Below, piece after piece: positions 53,479 to 61,938 of a stretch of 64,000 nt of DNA. The notes under the pieces are model-generated. The model searched no databases, was not told the origin of the DNA, and saw nothing but the letters and a program-made list of their open reading frames with translations. A program made the position numbers and the translations under genes. Position 1 is the first letter of the stretch; every line of letters starts with the position of its first letter. Where the stretch lies: the NCBI GenBank assembly GCA_963665975.1, contig OY762508.1, forward strand, positions 558,001 to 622,000. Reading direction: 5' to 3'. Source of the stretch: G963665975 sp963665975. Its GTDB lineage: Bacteria > Bacteroidota > Rhodothermia > Rhodothermales > Bin80.

Positions 53479-54393
53479 ATGACGCGTGACCGGTGCGAAC
53501 CAGGCTCCAGCATGCTCTCCGAAGTGTCCAATCTGGATTTTCTCCTAGAATCGTTCATCCGGGAAGATGTGGGCGCCGGAGATATTACGACATGCGCCAC
53601 CGTGCCCGTTGGCAGGATTGCCGAGGCCACGTTTGTAGTCAAGGAAGGCGGTATCCTTGCGGGCCTGCAAGCAGCCGAACGCGTATTCGGGCTTGTGGAT
53701 GACATGCTGTCTGTAAGATGGTCCTGCACTGATGGCGATTTGGCTCGACCAAATGTCACTATCGGAACTGTACGTGGCCGCGCCCAAAGCATTCTGAAAG
53801 CAGAACGAGTCGCGCTTAACATCCTCCAGCGCATGAGCGGTATCGCCACTGCTACCCGGAAGATGGTAGAGGCAACAAGACCTCACAAGGCACGGATTCG
53901 GGATACGCGCAAGACCGCGCCGGGCCTACGCGCGCTCGACAAGTGGGCCGTCCGCCTGGGCGGTGGCGAGAACCACCGTTATGGCCTCTATGACATGATG
54001 CTGATCAAGGAGAACCATGTGGCCGCCGCTGGTGGTATGCGCGCGGCCATTGAGGCAGCTTGCTCGTTTCGACGCACCTCGGCAGGGCACACCCGGATAG
54101 AAGTGGAGGTGCGCACCTTGAACGATCTCCAGGAGGCATTGGATACGGGAGGCTTTGACGAATTGCTGCTCGACAATATGGTGGATGTTGACGCTGCCGG
54201 CATTGTGGATACGGCGAGGCTCAGCGATGCAGTGACGCTCATTGACGGGCGCTACGCTGCGGAAGCCTCTGGCAACGTGACCTTTACCACCGTGGCTGCC
54301 ATAGCGGCCACAGGCGTTGACTATATCTCGAGCGGTGCGCTTACGCATTCCGTACGCGCATTGGACATCTCCATGCAGATTCGACCCGCGTAA
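53479..54393 (+). CDS. nadC: Nicotinate-nucleotide pyrophosphorylase (carboxylating)
   Basis: A 304-residue quinolinate phosphoribosyltransferase, which makes nicotinate mononucleotide from quinolinate and PRPP in de novo NAD synthesis. Motifs: EDVGAGDITTCATVP, AERVALNILQRMSGIATATR, IRDTRKTAPGLRALDKWAVR, NHRYGLYDMMLIKENHV, IEVEVRTLNDLQEAL, FDELLLDN and the ending VDYISSGALTHSVRALDISM. The start may be the internal ATG at 53512, nearer to the usual family start. It is six bases downstream of accA and six upstream of the M20 gene, so an operon is likely. Another NAD-related gene, pnuC, lies 7 kb away. Confidence 0.96.
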   Translation: MTRDRCEPGSSMLSEVSNLDFLLESFIREDVGAGDITTCATVPVGRIAEATFVVKEGGILAGLQAAERVFGLVDDMLSVRWSCTDGDLARPNVTIGTVRGRAQSILKAERVALNILQRMSGIATATRKMVEATRPHKARIRDTRKTAPGLRALDKWAVRLGGGENHRYGLYDMMLIKENHVAAAGGMRAAIEAACSFRRTSAGHTRIEVEVRTLNDLQEALDTGGFDELLLDNMVDVDAAGIVDTARLSDAVTLIDGRYAAEASGNVTFTTVAAIAATGVDYISSGALTHSVRALDISMQIRPA

Positions 54394-54398
54394 CCGGT

Positions 54399-55628
54399 AT
54401 GCCCGTAAATCCAGAGCGTTTTCGCGCAATCTTTGACGCACTTACGCGCGCTGGCGCAACGCCCGAAGGGGGGCTGAGCCGTCCTGCGTTGAGCGAGTCC
54501 CACCTGGAGGCTCGCGAGGCGTTTCGGATACTTTCCCTGAAGCATGGACTCGATTTTCGCGTTGACGAGGCGGGCAACCACTCGGCTATCCTGGCGTGCG
54601 GGGAGCCAGACGCGCCTACTCTCCTAATTGGTTCTCACCTTGATTCTGTTCCCAATGGCGGCCGCTTCGACGGGACGCTCGGGGTTGCCGCTGCTCTGGA
54701 GGTCATTTTTGCGCTTCGCGAAACCGGCAAGGCGCGTACCGTTAATCTTGAGGCCATCGATTTTACCGATGAAGAAGGCACATGGGTCTCGCTGATGGGG
54801 AGCCGCGCTGCCGCAGGCCTGCTCACCGAGGAGGACCTCAAGAGTCCTCGGGGTCATCCCGAGGCGTTCCAGGAAGCCCTCGGGCGTGCCGGGTTGACTT
54901 GCGCGGGGATTCTGCGCGCGAGTCGCGCCGGAGACTTATTGGCCGGCTATCTCGAACTACACATCGAACAGGGCTCCAGGCTTGTTGACGCAGGGAAGGA
55001 CATCGGCGTCGTAACCGGAATGGTGGGGATCTGGATGTATCGGGTGGTATTCCACGGACGAGCCGATCATGCCGGAACATCAGTCATGACTGACCGCCTG
55101 GATGCCGCACAGGGCGCTGCCGCATTCTGTCTGGCGGTCCGCCGTACGGTGCTGGAGCAATTCCCGGATTGTGTGGCAAACGTTGGGCGGATGGTGTTCT
55201 CTCCGGGAGCATTCAACATCGTACCAGAATCGGTGACGACCTATATGGAGCTTCGCAACCAGGACCCGATTCGTGCGCAGGAATTAGAAAACGCCCTGCG
55301 CGCGGAAGCCGCGCGGAGCGCCGACGCGTACGGTCTGGGTTTGGAATTTGTGTTCCAGGAATCCGTGCGTCCTGCTGCGATGGATGAAGAAACCTGCCGA
55401 ATTTTCGAAGACTCCGCAAAGAGGCTGGGCCATTCACACAAGCGGCTGCCGTCACTCGCTGGCCACGACGCGCAATCCATGGCGCGGCTATGCCCCGCGG
55501 GCCTGATCTTCACACCTTCTGTGGATGGCTGTAGCCATTCACCGCGCGAATTTACACGATGGCAGGACTGTCTGCAAGGCGCCGAAACACTGCTGGGCGC
55601 CGCAGGCGCCCTCGCTGGCATCGGGTAA
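54399..55628 (+). CDS. M20-family amidohydrolase (N-carbamoyl-L-amino acid hydrolase / allantoate amidohydrolase-like)
   Basis: A 409-residue Zn-dependent hydrolase of the M20 allantoate amidohydrolase/beta-ureidopropionase/carbamoyl-amino-acid hydrolase group. Metal and catalytic segments are GSHLDSVPNGGRFDGTLGV (His, Asp), AIDFTDEEGTWVSLMGS (Glu pair), ELHIEQGSRL (His) and the late SLAGHDAQSMARLCP. The dimerisation lid is present (HGRADHAGTSVMTDRLDAA). It splits ureido groups or amides from small molecules; the exact substrate cannot be told from sequence. It is six bases after nadC and so likely part of that operon, but it is not a known NAD enzyme. Confidence 0.92.
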   Translation: MPVNPERFRAIFDALTRAGATPEGGLSRPALSESHLEAREAFRILSLKHGLDFRVDEAGNHSAILACGEPDAPTLLIGSHLDSVPNGGRFDGTLGVAAALEVIFALRETGKARTVNLEAIDFTDEEGTWVSLMGSRAAAGLLTEEDLKSPRGHPEAFQEALGRAGLTCAGILRASRAGDLLAGYLELHIEQGSRLVDAGKDIGVVTGMVGIWMYRVVFHGRADHAGTSVMTDRLDAAQGAAAFCLAVRRTVLEQFPDCVANVGRMVFSPGAFNIVPESVTTYMELRNQDPIRAQELENALRAEAARSADAYGLGLEFVFQESVRPAAMDEETCRIFEDSAKRLGHSHKRLPSLAGHDAQSMARLCPAGLIFTPSVDGCSHSPREFTRWQDCLQGAETLLGAAGALAGIG

Positions 55629-55680
55629 TCCCGGTAACCCGCACGTACAAGCGAAACATAGGACACAGCGAACTTCCGAC

Positions 55681-57084
55681 ATGCTGCAAGAGCAAAGCCG
55701 GTTCTACCAACGCCTGCTATTTGTCGCTGACATGATCCTGCTGGCCCTCGCCTGGATCGCCGCGTACTACCTACGCTTCGAAGTCTTCCGCGTGTGGCCG
55801 GTCCCGGTCCCTGAGTGGCTGCCGATCGACCGTTACCTGTCGTTTGTCCCTTGGATAATCGGGGTGGCCGCTACGGTGTTTTCCGCGTCCGGACTGTACC
55901 TGCCGGACCGCGCGCAGCGCCTGACGAGCCTTGCATTTAGCGTGGCGCGCGCCTTCGGGCTAGCGCTTCTGTTGCTCCTCGCTTTCTTTTCATTCTATGG
56001 GGACTTTTACGTATCGCGACTGACGATCCTCTTTTTCACGGCACTCGCGCCCACGCTCATGGTCGCGTTGCGCGTATCGCTCTATCTCGCCATTCTGCGG
56101 ATACGGCGGAGGGGCAAAATGCTCCGACGTGTGCTTATAGTCGGTGCAGGTGTCGCCGGCCGCCGCCTGCAGGCATCCTTCGAACAATACCCTTGGATGG
56201 GTCTCAAAGTCGTCGGCTTCCTGGACGATCACAAGCAGGATGAACCCGACGTGCTGGGCGTCATAGACGACGCCGTGCGGATAGTCGACGAGGCGCAGGA
56301 AAGCGAACCGATCGACTATGTCTATATCGCGCTCCCCCTTTCGGCAGCAGGGCGCATCGAAGAAATCCTGAGCGCGCTTTCCTCACGACTTGTGCACGTC
56401 TGCCTGGTCCCCGACCTGCTGCAATACAACATCATTAACAGCCGCCTTACGGATGTTGACGGACTACCTGTCCTTCACCTGATTGACGAGACGCCAATGG
56501 ATCTCCGGCGCTTCGTAAAGCGGGGTATAGACATCGGCTTTTCTGCACTCTTTCTGCTCGTCACCGCTCCCCTTCTCCTCGTGATCGCAATTGCTGTTCG
56601 CTTGTCCTCCCCGGGTCCAATCCTATATAGGCAGGAGCGTATGAGCTTGAATGGCCAAACGTTCAATATTTTGAAATTCCGGTCGATGCCGCAACACGTC
56701 GAAAAACAGACGGGGGCCGTCTGGGCACAGTCGGGAGAAGACAGGGCCACCGCAGTCGGTAACGTTCTGCGACGCACCTCCCTGGACGAATTACCCCAGT
56801 TCATTAACGTGCTGAAGGGGGATATGTCCGTAGTGGGACCGCGGCCAGAGCGTCCGGTGTTTATTGAGGACTTCAAGGAACGAGTCCCACGCTATATGCT
56901 TCGTCACAAGATGAAGGGTGGTATAACCGGGTGGGCACAGGTTAACGGGTGGCGCGGCAATACGTCCATCGAAAAGCGGATCCAGTATGACCTGTACTAC
57001 ATCCAGAACTGGTCGCTTATTCTCGACTGCAAGATCATGGTAATGACGCTGTGGAAGGGGTTTGTAAACAAGAACGCCTACTAG
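55681..57084 (+). CDS. Undecaprenyl-phosphate sugar-1-phosphate transferase (WcaJ/polyprenyl glycosylphosphotransferase type)
   Basis: A 467-residue initiating enzyme of exopolysaccharide synthesis, moving sugar-1-phosphate from a nucleotide sugar to undecaprenyl phosphate. It has about four N-terminal membrane helices, a Rossmann-like domain (RVLIVGAGVAGRRLQASF) and the C-terminal catalytic domain: RFVKRGIDIGFSALFLL, PILYRQERMSLNGQTFNILK, KFRSMPQHVEK, RTSLDELPQFINVLKGDMSV, VGPRPERP and ITGWAQVNGWRG. The catalytic Asp-Glu (LDELPQF) is intact, unlike the GT2-fused relative at 50334. I used ATG 55681, as the upstream reading overlaps the previous gene. It is 52 bases downstream of the M20 gene. 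Confidence 0.94.
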   Translation: MLQEQSRFYQRLLFVADMILLALAWIAAYYLRFEVFRVWPVPVPEWLPIDRYLSFVPWIIGVAATVFSASGLYLPDRAQRLTSLAFSVARAFGLALLLLLAFFSFYGDFYVSRLTILFFTALAPTLMVALRVSLYLAILRIRRRGKMLRRVLIVGAGVAGRRLQASFEQYPWMGLKVVGFLDDHKQDEPDVLGVIDDAVRIVDEAQESEPIDYVYIALPLSAAGRIEEILSALSSRLVHVCLVPDLLQYNIINSRLTDVDGLPVLHLIDETPMDLRRFVKRGIDIGFSALFLLVTAPLLLVIAIAVRLSSPGPILYRQERMSLNGQTFNILKFRSMPQHVEKQTGAVWAQSGEDRATAVGNVLRRTSLDELPQFINVLKGDMSVVGPRPERPVFIEDFKERVPRYMLRHKMKGGITGWAQVNGWRGNTSIEKRIQYDLYYIQNWSLILDCKIMVMTLWKGFVNKNAY

Positions 57085-57099
57085 CGCCGATTGGGATAC

Positions 57100-59115
57100 G
57101 TGATACAGCTGGACAAAATTTCATTGGCTTTCGGAGGGCAGAAGGTTCTTTATCGGCTCTCCTGGACGGTAAAGCTGGGCCTCCGCATCGGACTCATTGG
57201 AGCCAATGGAGCTGGCAAGACTACACTCTTGAGGGTGCTCGCTGGCTACCAGGATGTGGATAGCGGAGCGGTTGCACGGGCCAGCGATGTCGGGTATCTG
57301 GCCCAGGACTTGCAAGAGGTCGATTCCGATCGTACGGTGCTGGAAGAGGCGATGCAGGCGTTCGAAGAAGTGCTCGCACTGCAGGAGGAAGAAGAGCGCA
57401 TTGCACAAGAGCTCTCCCGCACATCGGAAGGCTATGACAAGGTTCTGCGTCGGCTTGAGCGTGTCCAGTCACGCCTCGCCGTGCATGATGCGAGCCGCAT
57501 GCGGCCCCGCACAGAGGCAGTGCTTGCTGGCCTTGGATTCGGCGTGGAAGATCTGGAGCGTCCCGTTGGCACACTCTCCGGCGGCTACCGCATGCGCGTG
57601 GCCCTGGCACAAATACTGCTGCGCCAGCCGGATGTCCTACTGCTGGACGAACCTACGAACCATCTGGATATCCTAAGCATCGATTGGCTCGAAACCTACC
57701 TGACGGGTTATGCCGGAACTGTCGTGCTGGTTTCGCATGATCGCTATTTTCTGAACCGCATGGTGACGTCCATTGCCCATCTGGACGGCGGCAAGATCAC
57801 CGATTATGCTGGCAATTATTCGTTCTTTCTCACCGAGCGTGAAAAGCGGCGCGAACTCCAGCAGGCCGCCTACGAGAACCAGCAGCGTCAGATCGCACAG
57901 ACCAAGCGGTTCATTGAGCGGTTTCGGTATAAGAATACGAAGGCACGGCAGGTTCAGAGCCGGATCAAGCACTTGGAGCGCATGGAGCGTATCACACCTC
58001 CGGCAGCCCTGGAAGCTCAAATTATCGTACGTTTCCCACCTCCGCCTCGCTCTGGGCGCACGGTGATGTCCCTGTCCCAATTCTCCAAGATCTATCCCTC
58101 GGACGAGGGAGACATCCGCGTCTTCGACCGCGCCGGTCCGCTGGAAATAGAACGGGGCGACAAGATCGCCCTCATCGGCAAGAATGGTGCGGGCAAGTCC
58201 ACGCTGGCGCGCATGCTGCACGGCACGGAGGCCTTCGACGGAATACGGGAGGTCGGCTACCATGTCGAGCGCACGTTTTTCGCACAGCATCAAGCAGAGA
58301 CACTTAATCCCGCACACACCGTACTGGAAGCCATGCAGGAGTTGGCGCGTGGACAGGATGACCGGGAATTGCGGACGCTCCTCGGGGCATTCCTTTTTCG
58401 GGGAGACGACGTATTTAAACCTGTCCGTGTGCTGTCTGGCGGCGAGAAGAGCCGTGTAGCGCTTGCGCGTACACTCCTGACACCTGCCAATTTTCTGATC
58501 CTCGATGAGCCTACCAACCACCTGGACATCCAATCAATTCAAGTCTTGATTGAGGCACTGAACCAGTACGCGGGATCGTTTGTCGTGGTAAGCCATGATC
58601 GGCACTTTCTTGACCAGGTTGTCAATACGGTCTGGCATGCAGGAGGCGGCTCTGTACGGGCATTTCGTGGCACCTATACCGATTACCGGTGGTATATGGA
58701 GCATGGTACGGCGCGACTGTTCCAACGAGCTTCTGCTTCGACCCCGCAGACCCGGCCGGCACCTAAGAAGGCGTCGACGGGTGGGCCCAAGACGAAGGAG
58801 CAGAAGCGGATTGAGGCCGAAGCGCGCAATCGTGCATACCGGGCCATGCAACAGGGCAAGGCGGCTGAGCTTACGCTCCGCCAGCTTCGATCCCTCTGCG
58901 AGGCCACCGAGCAGATCATTCGTGACAAGGAGGAATCCCGCCGTGACGCCGAGACGGCGCTGACGGATCCGGCGGTGTATGGTGACCCGGCGCGTGCGGC
59001 AGCCATGGGCACCACCTATGCCACCTTGAAAAGAGAGCTGGAAACGCTCTATGACCAGTGGGCAGACCTGGCACAGGAATTGCAAAGCCTGGAAGCAGGA
59101 TCTGGGGCTGCTTAG
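57100..59115 (+). CDS. ABC-F family ATPase (Uup-like)
   Basis: About 671 residues, with two ABC domains and no membrane part. Domain 1: Walker A GANGAGKTT, signature LSGGYRMRVALAQ, Walker B LLLDEPTNHLD; domain 2: GKNGAGKST, LSGGEKSRVALART, LILDEPTNHLD. The linker is rich in charged helices (RFIERFRYKNTKARQVQSRI), as in ribosome-associated ABC-F proteins, and the last ~120 residues form a coiled coil (AEARNRAYRAMQQGKAAELT), as in Uup. It likely acts on translating ribosomes. Start: GTG at 57100 (reading MIQLDKISLAF) fits the family better than the TTG at 57091, but either could be used. It begins 15 bases after the phosphotransferase gene. Confidence 0.93.
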   Translation: MIQLDKISLAFGGQKVLYRLSWTVKLGLRIGLIGANGAGKTTLLRVLAGYQDVDSGAVARASDVGYLAQDLQEVDSDRTVLEEAMQAFEEVLALQEEEERIAQELSRTSEGYDKVLRRLERVQSRLAVHDASRMRPRTEAVLAGLGFGVEDLERPVGTLSGGYRMRVALAQILLRQPDVLLLDEPTNHLDILSIDWLETYLTGYAGTVVLVSHDRYFLNRMVTSIAHLDGGKITDYAGNYSFFLTEREKRRELQQAAYENQQRQIAQTKRFIERFRYKNTKARQVQSRIKHLERMERITPPAALEAQIIVRFPPPPRSGRTVMSLSQFSKIYPSDEGDIRVFDRAGPLEIERGDKIALIGKNGAGKSTLARMLHGTEAFDGIREVGYHVERTFFAQHQAETLNPAHTVLEAMQELARGQDDRELRTLLGAFLFRGDDVFKPVRVLSGGEKSRVALARTLLTPANFLILDEPTNHLDIQSIQVLIEALNQYAGSFVVVSHDRHFLDQVVNTVWHAGGGSVRAFRGTYTDYRWYMEHGTARLFQRASASTPQTRPAPKKASTGGPKTKEQKRIEAEARNRAYRAMQQGKAAELTLRQLRSLCEATEQIIRDKEESRRDAETALTDPAVYGDPARAAAMGTTYATLKRELETLYDQWADLAQELQSLEAGSGAA

Positions 59116-59182
59116 CAAACACACACGAGGCAATTCGGGTATACCATTGATTAGCCAGCACGCACCCGCGACTCTCTCCGCC

Positions 59183-60364
59183 ATGTTTCAGATGCTACTT
59201 GCCTGCGCAATTCTCGCTGGTGGCATGGTCGCGCCTGCGCTGGCGCAATTGGATGAGCTGCCGCATGCCGATACTACACGTGGTAATTATTTTGGAGTCT
59301 CCGTGTCGCTGGACGGCACGCGCGCCCTCGTAGGAGCCAGCGGCGAGCACTCCTGTGCACCCAATGCGGGCGCCGCATACGTGTATGAGTATGATGACGC
59401 CGTAGACCGGTGGCGGGAAACCGCCCGCCTGGTGCCCGGTGACTGCGAGGAGAACCTGTTCTTTGGCCGGCAGGTTGCCCTGAGCGGCGACCGTGTGCTC
59501 ATTGCGGCGAATGCGGAATATTTTGCCGCCGTCCGCACCAATGCCGCGTATGTCTTTGATCGGGATTCCACGGGAAGCTGGCAGGAAACCGCCCGGCTTA
59601 CCGTCAATGCACCAACGGAGGAAGGACCTCTCGGAGCATCCGTATCCCTCGAGGACGACCGGGCGTTGGTCACCACATGGGGTGATGTGGCGAACGGGCG
59701 CTACGGCGGTGCCGCCTATGTATTCGACTACGACCCCGCGAGCGGACGATGGACGCAGTCGGCACGTCTTAGCGGTCCGCTGCATTTCGGAATCTTCGGC
59801 GCGGACGCCGCGCTGAGTGGCGACCGCCTGGTAGTGGCAAGTTCCTCGTATTTTCTGCCAGGCGTCGGGTACTTCTACGTTTTCGAGCGCACCGCAGCCG
59901 GCGAGTGGCGGCAGGCGGCCCGATTCGGCTCGATCGATGATTTTTTTATCTCACTCGACATCGACGGCGACCGCATTCTGGTAGGAGAAAGCAAAGAACA
60001 CCGATCGAATATCGGCACAGCTACGCTGTACACCAGGGATTCCACCGGCACATGGCGACACACCGGGGCGTTGCAGCCTCCTGTGCCGTATAAGCAGGGT
60101 GGATTCGGATCCGAGGTCTCCCTTTCCGACGACCGCGCCATTGTCGCTGGATATGACGAGCAACTCCGGTTAGACATCAATGTGGACCGCGTGGTGTATA
60201 TCTTCGGCTATGACGCGGAACGCGACGAGTGGACCTATCGGAGTATCGTCGACATTGGGACTGTCGCCTTCGGGGCTGCGTTGGATCTTGACAACAATGT
60301 TGCCCTGATTGGCGCTGCGTCAGAGCACGAAGCAGGAGCAGCGTACATCGTTAAGCTGCATTGA
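59183..60364 (+). CDS. Secreted FG-GAP-repeat beta-propeller-like protein
   Basis: A 393-residue secreted protein starting at ATG 59183 with signal peptide LLACAILAGGMVAPALAQ. It has about seven repeats of the 'G..Vslsgdralvga...gaayvfe...g.W' type: YFGVSVSLDGTRALVGA, FFGRQVALSGDRVLIAA, PLGASVSLEDDRALVTT, IFGADAALSGDRLVVAS, GGFGSEVSLSDDRAIVAG and AFGAALDLDNNVALIGA. This is the FG-GAP/integrin-like propeller fold with many family members in Rhodothermota; no sorting domain is present at the C-terminus. Function unknown, probably adhesion or structural. It lies 67 bases after the ABC-F gene. Confidence 0.82.
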   Translation: MFQMLLACAILAGGMVAPALAQLDELPHADTTRGNYFGVSVSLDGTRALVGASGEHSCAPNAGAAYVYEYDDAVDRWRETARLVPGDCEENLFFGRQVALSGDRVLIAANAEYFAAVRTNAAYVFDRDSTGSWQETARLTVNAPTEEGPLGASVSLEDDRALVTTWGDVANGRYGGAAYVFDYDPASGRWTQSARLSGPLHFGIFGADAALSGDRLVVASSSYFLPGVGYFYVFERTAAGEWRQAARFGSIDDFFISLDIDGDRILVGESKEHRSNIGTATLYTRDSTGTWRHTGALQPPVPYKQGGFGSEVSLSDDRAIVAGYDEQLRLDINVDRVVYIFGYDAERDEWTYRSIVDIGTVAFGAALDLDNNVALIGAASEHEAGAAYIVKLH

Positions 60365-60406
60365 CACTTGGCTCAGAAACCTTTTATTGTACGTTAGGAC
60401 ACGCCG

Positions 60407-61345
60407 ATGCACAGATTCTTCCCCTGGATCCTGGCCGTTGTGTTGTGGCCCTTCGGTTGCGCTTCTCTGGATACGCCGAAACGACAGCTTCCCTCCTACT
60501 TGGGGGTTTCTGACCATTATCGCTCATTTGAAGATGCCGACAGGCTCGCCCGTTACTTACGCGCAGATTCCGAGAGTGGCCCACTTGTCATCGCACATCG
60601 CGGCGGCGCGGCACCAGCATTCCCGGAGAATACCCTGGCGACCTTTGATCGCGCTCTGCGGTACGGACCCGTCCTGATAGAATGCGACCTGCGTATTACG
60701 CAGGATGGCATCCCGATCGTTTTTCGCAACGAGACACTGGATGGCGTCACAACGGGCAAGGGTCCTGTTGCTCAAGTATCGTTTGCAGCCATCCGGGAAC
60801 ACCTGCTGTTGGACGCGCTTGGCGCGCTGACTCCATTCCGGGTTCCTTCGTTGAGTGAGGTTCTAGCGTGGTCTGAGGCGCGCACCATACTGATGCTCGA
60901 CATTAAGAGTGGCGTACCCATGCCTCTCGTCCTGGACATCGTCGCGCGCCACCAGGCCGAGAACCGCGTCATCATCATGGCGACGAACATGGCACACGCG
61001 TTGGAAATCCATCGGCGCAATCCTGCATTCATGATTGCAGCGCCTGCGGGGACACCCGAGGAGCTTGAAGCACTGTTGGCGCGGGGCATCGATCCAACGC
61101 GGCTGATCGCACTCGCCGGGGTGACGGAAGTGAATCCGGCGATTGTCGCCGCCTCCCATGCACACAACATCCGCGTCATGCTCGGCACGATGGGGCTTGT
61201 CGATGAGCGCGCGCGCAGCGGAGGCGCCGCCGTGTATCAGGCGCTCTTCGACCGCGGTATAGACATCATCGTGACAGATGCGGTGCCCCTGGCGTCTAGT
61301 GCCGCGCACGCCACGGTTCGTGGCAGGTCTTCCAACCCACGCTAA
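60407..61345 (+). CDS. Glycerophosphodiester phosphodiesterase-like lipoprotein lacking one catalytic His
   Basis: A 312-residue GDPD-family lipoprotein (signal LAVVLWPFGC). The first His motif AHRGGAAPAFPENTLATF (63-80) and the metal acids IECDLRITQDGIPIV (Glu92, Asp94) are kept. The second catalytic His of the usual HD motif is replaced: VFRNETLDG has Arg107 and Asn108 where 'vFHDetLdr' is expected. Later landmarks LMLDIKSG, VPSLSEVLAW and GTMGLVDERARSGG fit the fold. So activity may be reduced or directed at another phosphodiester or ligand. pnuC overlaps its stop by one base, so the two are translationally coupled. Confidence 0.85.
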   Translation: MHRFFPWILAVVLWPFGCASLDTPKRQLPSYLGVSDHYRSFEDADRLARYLRADSESGPLVIAHRGGAAPAFPENTLATFDRALRYGPVLIECDLRITQDGIPIVFRNETLDGVTTGKGPVAQVSFAAIREHLLLDALGALTPFRVPSLSEVLAWSEARTILMLDIKSGVPMPLVLDIVARHQAENRVIIMATNMAHALEIHRRNPAFMIAAPAGTPEELEALLARGIDPTRLIALAGVTEVNPAIVAASHAHNIRVMLGTMGLVDERARSGGAAVYQALFDRGIDIIVTDAVPLASSAAHATVRGRSSNPR

Positions 61346-61938
61346 TGCAGTCGTATTGGGAGCTACTCACCCCCTTACGCATCGTCGAAATCCTTGGCGT
61401 CCTTACCGGGCTCGTATGCGTGTGGCTGTATATTCGCGAGAAGGTTTCGGCGTGGCCGATTACGATCATCAGCGCATCGCTCTTTGTCGTACTATTCCTT
61501 GATGCTCGCCTGTATGCCAATGTAGGCCTGCAGGTCTTTTTTATTGTGCTGGCCGTGTATGGCTGGCATCAATGGCAGCGTGGAGGCATCGAAAAAACGG
61601 GAGTTTCGGTGTCACGGATTACCGGTCGCGTCGCAGTCCTGCTGCTTCTGCTTACTGCTGCAGCCAGTGCTCTTTTCGCCGCAGTCTTGGGCTCGGCGAC
61701 GAATGCCGCCGAGCCACTGTGGGACTCGCTTGCCACCGCGATGAGCCTCGCCGCTCAGTGGATGCTAGCCAAGAAGATTTTGGAGAATTGGCTGGTTTGG
61801 ATTGCTGCGGATATCATCTTCGTGGCTGTCTATGTGCAGAGCGCACTCTACGTAACCGCAGGACTGTATATAGTGTATCTCGTCATGGCCACGGCAGGCT
61901 TTTTGGCCTGGCGTCGGTCGCTGGGCAACTGCGGTTAG
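61345..61938 (+). CDS. pnuC: Nicotinamide mononucleotide/riboside transporter PnuC
   Basis: A 197-residue PnuC-family membrane protein with about seven helices, importing nicotinamide riboside or related vitamins. Family pieces: EILGVLTGLVCVWLYIREKV at the N-terminus, SAWPITIISASLFVVLFLDA, LYANVGLQVFFIVLAVYGWH with the WxxW-like YGWHQWQRG, then WLVWIAADIIFVAVYVQSAL and YIVYLVMATAGFLAWR. It starts on the last base of the preceding stop codon and converges with the DUF3500 gene with a four-base overlap. The exact vitamin cannot be told: PnuC, PnuT and PnuX are close relatives, and no riboswitch is seen. Confidence 0.93.
   Translation: MQSYWELLTPLRIVEILGVLTGLVCVWLYIREKVSAWPITIISASLFVVLFLDARLYANVGLQVFFIVLAVYGWHQWQRGGIEKTGVSVSRITGRVAVLLLLLTAAASALFAAVLGSATNAAEPLWDSLATAMSLAAQWMLAKKILENWLVWIAADIIFVAVYVQSALYVTAGLYIVYLVMATAGFLAWRRSLGNCG

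Noticed and set aside
60368..60397. TTG-N19-TACGTTAG promoter for the GDPD-like gene
   Set aside because: Only 7 of 8 positions fit the -7 box and transcription would start within about five bases of the ATG, so it is not convincing.
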